From contig NZ_SLWX01000002.1 in NCBI RefSeq assembly GCF_004340525.1, positions 326,399 through 390,398 of the forward strand: a DNA stretch of 64,000 nt, written 5' to 3'. Origin of the DNA: Chromatocurvus halotolerans (GTDB lineage Bacteria > Pseudomonadota > Gammaproteobacteria > Pseudomonadales > Halieaceae). The notes below the pieces were generated by a model. The model worked only from the letters and a program-made list of their open reading frames with translations, was not told the DNA's origin and did not search any database. The position numbers were made by a program, and so were the translations under genes. Position 1 is the stretch's first letter, and the number at the start of each line of letters is the position of its first letter. Shown in pieces: positions 44,384 to 53,053 of the stretch.

Positions 44384-45985
44384 ATGTGGAGTAGGAGAAT
44401 CCGCCGTCTCCGGCGTTGGGCATCGGTGCTCCTGTACGCACTGCTCGGCGCGTGCACGCCACCGGATGACAGCAATACCCTAACGGTGGTTGCGCATGCC
44501 GATCTGCAGTCGCTGGATCCAATCGTTACCACCGTGGGTATCGTCCAGCGTCATGCGCTGATGGTCTATGACGTACTGTTTGCCAGGGACGCGCAACAAC
44601 GGCCGCAGCCGCAGATGATCGAAACCTGGTCGATGTCTGAGGACGGGCTTGTCTGGTCGTTCCGGCTACGCGAGGGGCTGCTGTTCCACGATGGACAGCC
44701 GGTGACAGCGCGGGATGTCGTTGCGTCGTTGCGACGCTGGGGCGCGCGTGATCCGTTCGGTCGACAGCTGCTGGCGCGCACGATTGACCTCGCGGCGGAT
44801 TCCGATAACAGGTTTACCTGGCGGTTGAGTGAGCCCTACGGTCTGATGCTGCACGCCCTGTCCAAGACCGGCGGCCCCATCCCCGTCATCATGCCGGAGC
44901 GTCTGGCACAGACGGACCCCTCTGTTCCAGTGCGTGAGGTGGTGGGTTCCGGCCCCTTCATGTTTTCGGAGGAAGAGTGGATACCCGGTAGCAAGGTCGT
45001 TTACCTGCGCAATCCGGACTATCTGCCGCGCAGCGAGCCGGCCTCGGGTGCCGCTGGTGGCAAGGTGGTGCATGTGGACCGCGTAGAGTGGCTGAACATC
45101 CGCGACGCCCAGTCGGCAGTGTTTGCGCTGTCAGGTGGCGAGATCGACTACCTGGAGAATCCTGCCGTGGATTTTCTGCCCATGCTGGAGAGCGCCGGCA
45201 TGATTGTCGAACGCAAGGATCCGCTGGGAATGCAGGGCATGATGCGCATGAACCACCTGCATCCGCCGTTCGACGATCCCCGGGCGCGGCGCGCTCTTCT
45301 GTTTGTCCTGGATCAGGGCGAGATCCTGCAGGCGATGTTTGGCAATGACAGCCTGGTGCGAGAGTGCGCCGCCTTCTTCACCTGCGGTTCCCCGCTGGCC
45401 AGCACGGCCGGCGCACCAGAAGGGATGGGCGAGAGGCCGGAACGGGCCAGGCAGTTGTTCGCCGAGGCAGGCTATGGTGGGGAGCCCCTGGTCCTGCTTC
45501 ATCCGACCGACATCCAGTACGTGAATATCGCGACGCTGGTGTTTGCCCAGCAGCTTGAGCGAATCGGCGTCAACGTCGACCTGCAGGCCATGGATTTCGG
45601 TTCGATGGCGGCGCGCCGCAGCAACCGGTCACCGCCGGAGGAGGGCGGGTGGCACCTCGGCATGACCTACTGGCCGGGTGGCGATGTCTCGGATCCGGTG
45701 GGCAATTTGCCCATGCACGCAAGCTGCGGCGATGCCTGGCCTGGCTGGCCCTGTGACGATGAGCATCAGGCCCTGATCGAGCGCTTCCCCGCGGCGCTGA
45801 TGGACGAAGAACGTCTGGAACTGTCGGTTGAGATACAGCGCAGCGCCTATGAACTGGTGCCCTATGTCCCCATGGGCCAATGGTACCTGCCGGTGGCCTA
45901 CAGTCCGCGGCTGGAGGGTGTGCTCGAAGTCCCCGGTACCGTGGTGTTCTGGAATATCAGCAAGTCGCCCACGGCGATGCCTTAA
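44384..45985 (+). CDS. ABC transporter peptide-binding lipoprotein (DppA/OppA-like)
   Basis: About 533 residues from ATG 44384, with a lipobox (LLYALLGAC). SBP family 5 features: LTVVAHADLQSLDPI near the N-terminus, WSFRLREGLLFHDGQPVTARDVVASLRRW, and VGSGPFMFSEEEW. It would deliver oligopeptides or similar compounds to an inner-membrane ABC importer. The stop overlaps, by four bases, the stop of the leftward dppF-like gene. An in-frame extension upstream overlaps the receptor and should be ignored. Confidence 0.88.
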   Translation: MWSRRIRRLRRWASVLLYALLGACTPPDDSNTLTVVAHADLQSLDPIVTTVGIVQRHALMVYDVLFARDAQQRPQPQMIETWSMSEDGLVWSFRLREGLLFHDGQPVTARDVVASLRRWGARDPFGRQLLARTIDLAADSDNRFTWRLSEPYGLMLHALSKTGGPIPVIMPERLAQTDPSVPVREVVGSGPFMFSEEEWIPGSKVVYLRNPDYLPRSEPASGAAGGKVVHVDRVEWLNIRDAQSAVFALSGGEIDYLENPAVDFLPMLESAGMIVERKDPLGMQGMMRMNHLHPPFDDPRARRALLFVLDQGEILQAMFGNDSLVRECAAFFTCGSPLASTAGAPEGMGERPERARQLFAEAGYGGEPLVLLHPTDIQYVNIATLVFAQQLERIGVNVDLQAMDFGSMAARRSNRSPPEEGGWHLGMTYWPGGDVSDPVGNLPMHASCGDAWPGWPCDDEHQALIERFPAALMDEERLELSVEIQRSAYELVPYVPMGQWYLPVAYSPRLEGVLEVPGTVVFWNISKSPTAMP

Positions 45986-46989
45986 GCGCTGGTGTTTTGC
46001 GGAAGCGGCCCGGTCGAGGCGTAGTGGCAGGCCACGGCGTGCTGTTCCTCGTCGGCTGCGACGAGAGGAGGTTCCTTTTCCGCGCAGTATGGGTCCGCCA
46101 GCGGACAGCGTGTGCGGAAGCGGCACCCCGAGGGCGGATTGCTCGGGCTTGGCAGGTCACCCTGCAGGATCACGCGGTTGCGGCTGTCATCGGGATCGTC
46201 AACGGGCACGGCGGCGAGTAGCGCCTTGGTATAGGGGTGCTGCGGCGCGCGGTACAGCGTCGCAGTTGGCGCAGTTTCCACCACCTTGCCCAGATACATG
46301 ACCGCCACCCGGTGGCTGATATGTTCCACCACGGCAAGGTCGTGGGCGATGAACAGATAGGCGATGCCAAATTCCTGCTGCAGGTCGATCAGGAGGTTGA
46401 TGATCTGCGCCTGCACGGACACGTCCAGTGCCGACACGGGCTCGTCCAGCACGATCAGGCGCGGTCGTAGACCCAGCGCGCGGGCAATCCCGAGACGCTG
46501 GCGCTGGCCACCGGAAAACTCGTGAGGAAAGCGATCGATCTGGTCGCGGCCCAATCCCACGCGCGCGAAAAGGTCGGCGACCGCCTCGCGCAGGCGAGTG
46601 CCTGTCATGCCGAAATTCATCAGTGGTTCGGCGACGGCACTGCCCACCGAGCGCCGTGGATTCAATGACGCCATGGGGTCCTGGAAGACAATCTGGACAT
46701 CCTTGCGCAGGCTGCGCATCTGGCCGTCACTGAGACCGGCCAGGTCGCGTCCATCCAGCACGACGGTTCCCGCATCGGGACGCTCCAGGCGCAGGATGCA
46801 GCGGCCCACCGTGGACTTGCCGCAGCCGCTTTCGCCAACCAGCCCAAGGGTCTCCCCGGCGGCAATATCGAGATCGACGCCGTCCACGGCGCGCAGCAGG
46901 TCATCCCGTTGCCCGGTCAATCTGCCGACAATCCCCGCTTTCGCGCGGAAATGACGGGACAGGCCTCGGACTTCGAGGAGTGAACTCAC
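45982..46989 (-). CDS. Oligopeptide ABC transporter ATP-binding protein (DppF/OppF-like)
   Basis: A 335-residue ABC ATPase with Walker A (GESGCGKST), signature (SGGQRQRLGIARAL), Walker B (LIVLDEPVSALD) and a C-terminal Cys-rich oligopeptide-ATPase extension (CRFRTRCPLADPYCAEKEPP). That extension is typical of Opp/Dpp ATPases. It starts within the stop of the preceding dppD-like gene (ATGA). It forms one of two ATPases of the importer. Confidence 0.92.
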   Translation of the reverse strand: MSSLLEVRGLSRHFRAKAGIVGRLTGQRDDLLRAVDGVDLDIAAGETLGLVGESGCGKSTVGRCILRLERPDAGTVVLDGRDLAGLSDGQMRSLRKDVQIVFQDPMASLNPRRSVGSAVAEPLMNFGMTGTRLREAVADLFARVGLGRDQIDRFPHEFSGGQRQRLGIARALGLRPRLIVLDEPVSALDVSVQAQIINLLIDLQQEFGIAYLFIAHDLAVVEHISHRVAVMYLGKVVETAPTATLYRAPQHPYTKALLAAVPVDDPDDSRNRVILQGDLPSPSNPPSGCRFRTRCPLADPYCAEKEPPLVAADEEQHAVACHYASTGPLPQNTSA

Positions 46990-47990
46990 GCGGGCTCCTC
47001 CAGTTCGTCACTGTGCCAGCAGGCAGCGAGGTGTCCGGCGTGTTTCTCCTCCAACGGCGGCTGTGCGTCCCGACACTCCTGCGTCGCATAGGCGCAGCGC
47101 GGTGCGAAATAGCAGCCCGGTCCGCGTGACCCTGGCGGCGGGACGTTGCCGGGAATTTCCAGCAGGCGCTCATGCCGGGTGCCGCCGCGCGTGGACAGGC
47201 GTGGCATGGCTCCGAGCAGTCCGAGAGTGTAGGGGTGCCTGGGCCTTCGCATCAGTGACCTCACGGGTGCCGATTCAACGACACGCCCGGCATAGAAGAC
47301 CAGCACGCGATCGGCCATTTCCGCGACGACACCGAGGTCGTGGGTGACCAGCAGGACCCCCGCGTCCAGTTCGGATCGTATCGTGCGCATCAGGTCGAGG
47401 ACCTGGGCCTGCACCGTCACATCCAGCGCGGTTGTCGGCTCATCCGCAATCAGCAGCATCGGGTTGCAGGCCAGCGCCATGGCAATGACGATACGCTGAC
47501 GCATGCCGCCGGAAAGCTCATGTGGATACTGATCCAGGCGCTGCTCGGGGCTCGGCATCTGAACCCGTCTGAGCATGTCGAGGGCGTGCTGTCGCGCCTC
47601 CGCGGTGTTCCTGCCCTGGTGCAGCCGCACTGATTCGGCGATCTGGGTGCCGACGGTCATGACCGGGTTGAGGCTGGTCATGGGTTCCTGGAAGATCATG
47701 GCAATGTCGTTGCCGCGTATGCGCTGCATGTCGCTGTCGTTCAGCGCCAGCAGATCCTTGCCGTTCAGGAGAATACGACCGGCATTGATCCGCCCTGGCG
47801 GGTCCGGAATCAGGCGCATGACCGCAAGGCTGGTCACGCTCTTGCCAGACCCGGATTCCCCGACAATCGCCAGCGTCTCGCCGGCGTCAAGGGTGAAGCT
47901 GACATCCTCCACGGCAGGTGACTCCCGGCGTCCCGAGCGAAAGCTGACGGTCAACTGCTCAACGGCAAGCAACGGGGGGTTTGCGGTCAT
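46986..47990 (-). CDS. Oligopeptide ABC transporter ATP-binding protein (DppD/OppD-like)
   Basis: ATG 47990 gives about 334 residues. Walker A (VGESGSGKSV), signature (LSGGMRQRIVIAMAL), Walker B (LLIADEPTTALD) and the C-terminal Cys motif (CYFAPRCAYATQEC) are visible. The gene starts one base after the dppC stop. It would pair with the dppF-like ATPase. Confidence 0.92.
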   Translation of the reverse strand: MTANPPLLAVEQLTVSFRSGRRESPAVEDVSFTLDAGETLAIVGESGSGKSVTSLAVMRLIPDPPGRINAGRILLNGKDLLALNDSDMQRIRGNDIAMIFQEPMTSLNPVMTVGTQIAESVRLHQGRNTAEARQHALDMLRRVQMPSPEQRLDQYPHELSGGMRQRIVIAMALACNPMLLIADEPTTALDVTVQAQVLDLMRTIRSELDAGVLLVTHDLGVVAEMADRVLVFYAGRVVESAPVRSLMRRPRHPYTLGLLGAMPRLSTRGGTRHERLLEIPGNVPPPGSRGPGCYFAPRCAYATQECRDAQPPLEEKHAGHLAACWHSDELEEPA

Positions 47991-47991
47991 C

Positions 47992-48864
47992 TCAGCCTCG
48001 CTGTACAAAACGTGGGTCCAGCGCATCGCGCAGGCCGTCGCCCACGAGGTTGACCGCCAGTACCGTCAATGACAGTGCAATACCCGGGAACAGCACAATA
48101 TGAGGAGCAAACTGGAACACCGTGCGGCCTTCCGCAATGATGTTTCCCCAGCTGGGAATGGCGGGTGGCGTGCCGGCGCCGATAAAGCTGAGTATGGACT
48201 CCGTCAGGACGGCAGAGGCAAAAATATAGGTTCCCTGCACAAGCAGTGGGGCGATGGTGTTGGGCAGGATATGCCGCCAGAGAATGAGATGGAAACGCGT
48301 GCCGGCGGTAATCGCTGCCTCGACAAAGGGCTGCCCGCGTAGCGACACCACGACGCTGCGCACGAGACGGGCGACCCGCGGCACTTCGGCAATGGCCAGC
48401 GCGATGATCACGTTGCCGAGACTGGCGCCGGTCAGAGCGATCAGGGCCACCGCCAGCAGTACGGACGGAATGGACATCAGGCCATCCATGACCCGCATGA
48501 GTACGGTGTCGGCGGCCTTTGAGAAGCCGGAGATCAGGCCGATGAGAAGCCCGATGGAAAGCGCCAGGGCTGCGACGCCGAGGCCAACCTGTAGTGACAC
48601 GCGGGCGCCATAGAGAGTCCTGCTGTAGACGTCGCGACCGATAAGATCCGCGCCGAACCAGTACTCGCGGCCTGGCGTCTCCAGCCGGTCGAGCACGGCG
48701 ATGGCCTGCGGGTCGACGGTGCCCAGCCAGGGTGCCGCCAGCGCCGCGACAATGACCAGCAGCAACAGGACAGCCCCGGCGAACAGACCGGGATGATCGC
48801 GGGCGCTGTCCCGGAGCAGACTCTTCTCAGGCGCTATCGCACTGACGGCTATGGGTGCACTCAA
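47992..48864 (-). CDS. Oligopeptide ABC transporter permease (DppC/OppC-like)
   Basis: A 290-residue permease with about six membrane segments. The family loop is ITAGTRFHLILWRHILPNTIAPLLV and the N-terminal region LIGRDVYSRTLYGARVSLQVGL is typical of DppC/OppC proteins. It overlaps the dppB-like stop by four bases. Confidence 0.92.
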   Translation of the reverse strand: MSAPIAVSAIAPEKSLLRDSARDHPGLFAGAVLLLLVIVAALAAPWLGTVDPQAIAVLDRLETPGREYWFGADLIGRDVYSRTLYGARVSLQVGLGVAALALSIGLLIGLISGFSKAADTVLMRVMDGLMSIPSVLLAVALIALTGASLGNVIIALAIAEVPRVARLVRSVVVSLRGQPFVEAAITAGTRFHLILWRHILPNTIAPLLVQGTYIFASAVLTESILSFIGAGTPPAIPSWGNIIAEGRTVFQFAPHIVLFPGIALSLTVLAVNLVGDGLRDALDPRFVQRG

Positions 48865-49802
48865 TAGCGTATCCTCGGGTCGAAAAGCCCGTAGCTCAGA
48901 TCAACCAGCAGATTGACCACAACATAGGTCAGTGAAAACACCAGGATCACGCCCTGGATCACCGGATAGTCCCGACGCAGAATGGCGTCCACCGTGAGGC
49001 GACCGAGGCCCGGGATATTGAACACGGTCTCGGTGACCACGACGCCACTGATGAGCATGGCAAAGCCGATACCGATGATGGTCACGATGGGTACTGCGGC
49101 GTTGCGCAGGCCGTGTCGGATCAATATGCGCGATGTGGAGAGGCCTTTCGCCCTCGCCGTGCGCATGTAGTCCTGATTGAGCACGTCGAGCATCGATGCG
49201 CGCGTGATGCGTGCGATCAGTGCCGCGTTGACGATGCCCAGGGAGAGCGCCGGCAACGCCAGGTGCTCGAGAAACGGCCCTACGCCATAGGCTATTGGCC
49301 GGTAACCCTGAACGGGCAGCAGATCCCAGTGCACGGAGAACAGGATGATCAGCAGATAGCCAAGCACGAACACGGGGATCGAGAAGCCGAACACGGCAAA
49401 GCCCATGACAATACGATCCAGCGCGCCGCCGGAGCGCCACGCCGCCAGCGTGCCTAGAGGCACGGCGAGGACAATGGCAATCAGCAGGGAGCCCAGGGTG
49501 AGTGCAACAGTCGGTTCCAGTCGCTGCACGATAAGCTCGATGACCGGCCGGTTGGAGAAGACGGAGACACCGAGATCACCGCGTACGGCACCGCCCACCC
49601 AGATAAGGAAGCGCTCAGCGTAGGGTTTGTCCAGCGCCATGGCGGTACGCAATCGCGCGATATCCGTCTCGGAAGCCTGCTCACCCGCAAGTACCACGGC
49701 GGGATCTCCCGGTGTGAGGTACAACAGGGAAAATACCAGCAGGGCTACGATAGCCATAACCGGAATCGTCGACAGAAGGCGGCGCAGCGCGTAGGCGAGC
49801 AT
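48861..49802 (-). CDS. Oligopeptide ABC transporter permease (DppB/OppB-like)
   Basis: ATG 49802 gives about 313 residues: MLAYALRRLLSTIPVMAIVALLVFSLLYLTPGDPAVVL is the classic DppB start. The loop ARAKGLSTSRILIRHGLRNAAVPIVT and the C-terminal PVIQGVILVFSLTYVVVNLLVDLSYGLFDPRIRY are also typical. It is the first gene of dppBCDF. An upstream in-frame ATG at 49898 would add an unusual N-terminus. Confidence 0.92.
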   Translation of the reverse strand: MLAYALRRLLSTIPVMAIVALLVFSLLYLTPGDPAVVLAGEQASETDIARLRTAMALDKPYAERFLIWVGGAVRGDLGVSVFSNRPVIELIVQRLEPTVALTLGSLLIAIVLAVPLGTLAAWRSGGALDRIVMGFAVFGFSIPVFVLGYLLIILFSVHWDLLPVQGYRPIAYGVGPFLEHLALPALSLGIVNAALIARITRASMLDVLNQDYMRTARAKGLSTSRILIRHGLRNAAVPIVTIIGIGFAMLISGVVVTETVFNIPGLGRLTVDAILRRDYPVIQGVILVFSLTYVVVNLLVDLSYGLFDPRIRY

Positions 49803-49988
49803 GAGGTGACCCTGGCCAGATATCCGCAGCAGGCTATCACAGCCGAAAGCGCCTTGATAATGTCGTGATGCCGGCTTAGTGCAGTTGCGGGATTGCAATC
49901 ATTTATTCGGTCGTGTGGCGGAGCGGCATGATACAGGAGCCGATCTGCTATGATTCCCGTGATAGCGGCCACTGCGCAGGAGGTCTGC

Positions 49989-50831
49989 ATGTGCGAACTG
50001 TTGGGCATGAGCGCCAATGTGCCAACCGATCTGTGTTTCAGCTTTACCGGCCTGCGCCAGCGCGGCGGCGGCACGGGCCCACACAAGGACGGCTGGGGCG
50101 TGATCTTCTACGAAGGTATCGGCATTCGCAGTTTTCACGACCCTGGCGCCAGTGTCAGTTCCGAAGTTGCCAACCTGCTCGCGCGCTACCCGATCAAGAG
50201 CACGGTGGCCATGTGCCACATTCGCCAGGCCAACGTCGGCAGTGTCGCGCTGGAGAATACCCATCCCTTTGTTCGCGAGTTCGGCGGGCGCTACTGGAGT
50301 TTCGCGCATAACGGTCAGTTGCCCGGTTTTCACCTGCCGGATTGCGGCATGGCACAGCGTTACCGACCCGTTGGCCAGACCGACAGCGAAGCGTTGTTCT
50401 GCTGCCTGCTCAACGAAATGCTGGAGGAGGGGGTAGATGCGCTTGACCGGGAGCAGTTGGTGCAGCGCATTGTCGGGTTTTGCGCACAGCACGCGCAGAC
50501 TGGCGTCTTCAACATCATTCTTTCGAACGGGCTGTGGCTGTTCAGCTTCTGCAGTACCAAACTGGCCTGTATTACCCGTCGGGCACCGTTTCGGCCGGCG
50601 ACCCTGCGTGACGGCGATATCAAGGTGGATTTCCGCTCAGAAACCACGCCGCATGACGTTGTATCCGTGGTGGCGACGTCGCCGCTCACCTACGACGAGG
50701 GCTGGCGAACCTTCGCGCCCGGCGACTGGTGCGTATGGGAAGCCGGCGAGCTTGTCGGGGCGGGGCATGTCGACGTGCCGCGATTCGCACACCCGAAGGA
50801 CAAGAAGCCTATGCAAGCCGCCAGTGCGTGA
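49989..50831 (+). CDS. Class II glutamine amidotransferase (YafJ-like)
   Basis: ATG 49989 makes Cys2 the N-terminal nucleophile after Met removal (MCELLGMSAN). About 280 residues. HKDGWGVIFYEG, CHIRQANVG, NTHPFVREFGGRYWSFAHNGQL and GQTDSEALF match the GATase_4 (YafJ) family. The target of the amide nitrogen is unknown. The following methyltransferase gene overlaps its end. An upstream in-frame start (49950) would bury the Cys. Confidence 0.9.
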   Translation: MCELLGMSANVPTDLCFSFTGLRQRGGGTGPHKDGWGVIFYEGIGIRSFHDPGASVSSEVANLLARYPIKSTVAMCHIRQANVGSVALENTHPFVREFGGRYWSFAHNGQLPGFHLPDCGMAQRYRPVGQTDSEALFCCLLNEMLEEGVDALDREQLVQRIVGFCAQHAQTGVFNIILSNGLWLFSFCSTKLACITRRAPFRPATLRDGDIKVDFRSETTPHDVVSVVATSPLTYDEGWRTFAPGDWCVWEAGELVGAGHVDVPRFAHPKDKKPMQAASA

Positions 50832-51810
50832 GGGGCGAAAAAAGCACGCGGACTGGGCGTGGAGCCTGTTCTGGCAGGCTGACAATCTGCGCGCCTGTGC
50901 GCCGGTCTATCCGGTCTCCGGTGGCTCCTCACTCGATGAGGCATGGCGAGGTTTTTTCGGTCAATTGCCAGCAGACGCCGCTGTTCTGGATATCGGGACC
51001 GGAAACGGTGCGCTGGCCCTGCTCGCCCGGGAGGCCCTTGGTTCATTTGCAGAAGTCCATGGGGTTGACGTCGCCGAGATAGATCCGACGACGTTTGTGA
51101 GTTCCGAAGAGGGGCTTCAGTCGATTACCTTCCATCCCGGTGTTGCCATGGAACAGCTTCCGTTTGGCGATGACTGTTTTGACGCCGTTGTGGGCCAGTA
51201 CGCGCTTGAATATTCAGACATGCGGCGCAGCGTGGCTGAGGTTCTGCGGGCACTCAAAGTTGACGGCCGCTTCCGCTTTCTTGTCCATGCATCAGGCGGA
51301 ACTCTGGAAGCACGCAATGTACTGCAGCAGAGGCAGGCACAGACACTGCTGGAAAGCCCGCTCTTTCAGGATCTGCGGCGCCTGCTGCCGGCGATGATGC
51401 ACGCTCAGACATTGGAGGCCACCGGCTCGGCCGCTGCCGATGCCGCCCTTCAGTTGGCAAGAACCGAGATCGATCGTTTCTCGGATACGCTGACTCGCCT
51501 GGAAGAGCACTTCGCCAATGAGAAAGACACGGACCTTGTAACGCGTCTTTTCCTCGCCGTTCGGCAGATCCCGGCAGGGCGCCTGAAGTATTCCCTGTCC
51601 GATTTGCTGAAGCAGGCGTCCGATCTGGAGGCGCGGCTCGAGGCGCAGGCGCTGCGGCTGCAGGCAATGGTGGATGCCGCGCTGGATGACGCCAGACTTT
51701 CGCAGCTTCAGCGCGACCTGCTGGATCGGGGCGCAACACATCTTGAAATCGGAGAGGCGACGTCGGCCTCTCGCGGCTTGCTGGGATACTGGATTTCCGG
51801 TCAGCGGTGA
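50824..51810 (+). CDS. SAM-dependent methyltransferase
   Basis: From GTG 50824 (overlapping the amidotransferase stop) about 328 residues. Motif I is AVLDIGTGNGALALLA, followed by VHGVDVAEIDP and FDAVVGQYALEYSDM. A C-terminal region with long helices (LKQASDLEARLEAQALRLQAMVDAALDDARLSQLQRDLL) probably forms a coiled coil. The substrate is unknown. It is probably cotranslated with the YafJ-like gene. Confidence 0.82.
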   Translation: MREGRKKHADWAWSLFWQADNLRACAPVYPVSGGSSLDEAWRGFFGQLPADAAVLDIGTGNGALALLAREALGSFAEVHGVDVAEIDPTTFVSSEEGLQSITFHPGVAMEQLPFGDDCFDAVVGQYALEYSDMRRSVAEVLRALKVDGRFRFLVHASGGTLEARNVLQQRQAQTLLESPLFQDLRRLLPAMMHAQTLEATGSAAADAALQLARTEIDRFSDTLTRLEEHFANEKDTDLVTRLFLAVRQIPAGRLKYSLSDLLKQASDLEARLEAQALRLQAMVDAALDDARLSQLQRDLLDRGATHLEIGEATSASRGLLGYWISGQR

Positions 51811-51871
51811 CTGCGACAGTGACACGCGCGTATCCCGGCGTGAGGTGCCCGTCTGAAATCGCCGTGTAATC

Positions 51872-51900
51872 TGTAACATTCCGCGGCATGCGGCATCTCT
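51872..51900 (+). promoter_or_regulatory. ECF-type element variant, TGTAAC-N17-ATCTCT
   Basis: TGTAAC, 17 bases, ATCTCT, with GGC just before, 32 bases before the thioredoxin-like gene in the same direction. The first block, spacing and the ATC of the second block match the other elements. Confidence 0.5.
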
Positions 51901-51931
51901 TCTGTGCCATCCACACAGAGGAGTGCTCTCA

Positions 51932-52321
51932 ATGAGAAACGGTTTCCGGTCTATACTGCTCGTTGTCCTCGCGTTGTCCTCAGCGGCCCTTGCTGCGGTT
52001 GAACGTGAGCCATTTACGAAGGAGCGCTTTGAGGCGCTGCAGGCTGAAGAGGCGTTGATCCTCCTCGATGTCTGGGCGAAGTGGTGTCCCACCTGTGCGC
52101 GGCAGGAGAAGATTCTCGCTCGCTATCAGGAAGAAAGACCGGAGTCCGAGCTGAAGATACTCGTCATCGATTTTGATGACCAGAAAGAGTGGGTCCGACA
52201 CTTCCGCGCCCCGCGGCAATCGACGTTTCTGCTCTACCGCGGCAATGAGCAGCTCTGGTTCAGTGTCGCAGAAACTGATCCCGACAAAATCTTCAGTCGC
52301 CTGGACGCCGCGGCGCAGTGA
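51932..52321 (+). CDS. Thioredoxin-family exported protein
   Basis: ATG 51932 (GAGGAG upstream) gives 129 residues with a signal peptide (ILLVVLALSSAALA). The redox motif is VWAKWCPTCARQ (WCPTC). The C-terminal region resembles a thioredoxin fold. It likely reduces or exchanges disulfides in the periplasm. Its GTGA overlap with the CcdA-like gene suggests a joint role. Confidence 0.87.
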   Translation: MRNGFRSILLVVLALSSAALAAVEREPFTKERFEALQAEEALILLDVWAKWCPTCARQEKILARYQEERPESELKILVIDFDDQKEWVRHFRAPRQSTFLLYRGNEQLWFSVAETDPDKIFSRLDAAAQ

Positions 52322-53028
52322 ATATCGAGTTGGCGTCTTACCCGCTCGCCTACATCGCGGGTGTGCTCAGCATTCTTTCCCCCTGCGTGTGGCCCCTGGT
52401 ACCGGTCGTCATGAGTTCGGCCGGCACGAGGAGTCGCTATGGCCCGCTGTTCCTGGCTCTGGGGCTCAGTCTGTCGTTCGCTTTGGCCGGCTCGATATTG
52501 TCCTTTGTGCTTCTGAACCTGGGGTTGGGTCTGGAAATCCTGCGGGAATTTGCCGCCGTGATGCTGCTCATAGTCGCCCTGCCTCTGCTATACCAGCCCC
52601 TTGGGGATTGGGTCACGCTGCAGCTGTCGAAGCTGATGGCCGGGTTTTCCCCGAATGCCGATACACCATCTTCCGGTGCTGGGCAGTTCGGAGTCGGCAT
52701 GCTGGTGGGACTGGTCTGGTTGCCCTGCGTGGGTCCCACGCTCGGAGCCGCGATCGCGCTGGCGTCTTTGGGGCAGGACATGCTCGCCGCGTTCGCCGTG
52801 ATGTTTCTTTTTGGTCTTGGTACGGCGTCTGCCCTGCTTCTTGCCGGTATCGGTTCGGCGCGCCTGCTGCAGCGCTGGCGCCCGGGCCTGCTCTCCGGTG
52901 CCAGCCGTGGCAAGCACATCCTCGGTGGCATGCTCCTGCTGCTGGCGGTTCTCGTACTGACCGGCTGGGACAAGGCTCTGGAGTCATGGGCGCTCACCTG
53001 GCTGCCGGACTGGGCCGTGTCAATCTAG
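52318..53028 (+). CDS. CcdA/DsbD-type membrane electron-transfer protein
   Basis: A 236-residue membrane protein from GTG 52318, in the overlap with the thioredoxin gene. LSILSPCVWPLVPVVMS and GLVWLPCVGPTLGAAIALASLG are the paired Cys-Pro motifs of CcdA/DsbD cores. It passes electrons from cytoplasmic thioredoxin to the periplasmic thioredoxin-like partner. It is transcribed with that gene from the ECF-like element. Confidence 0.9.
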   Translation: MNIELASYPLAYIAGVLSILSPCVWPLVPVVMSSAGTRSRYGPLFLALGLSLSFALAGSILSFVLLNLGLGLEILREFAAVMLLIVALPLLYQPLGDWVTLQLSKLMAGFSPNADTPSSGAGQFGVGMLVGLVWLPCVGPTLGAAIALASLGQDMLAAFAVMFLFGLGTASALLLAGIGSARLLQRWRPGLLSGASRGKHILGGMLLLLAVLVLTGWDKALESWALTWLPDWAVSI

Positions 53029-53053
53029 GTAAAGCCGGGAGGCGGGTCTGAGT

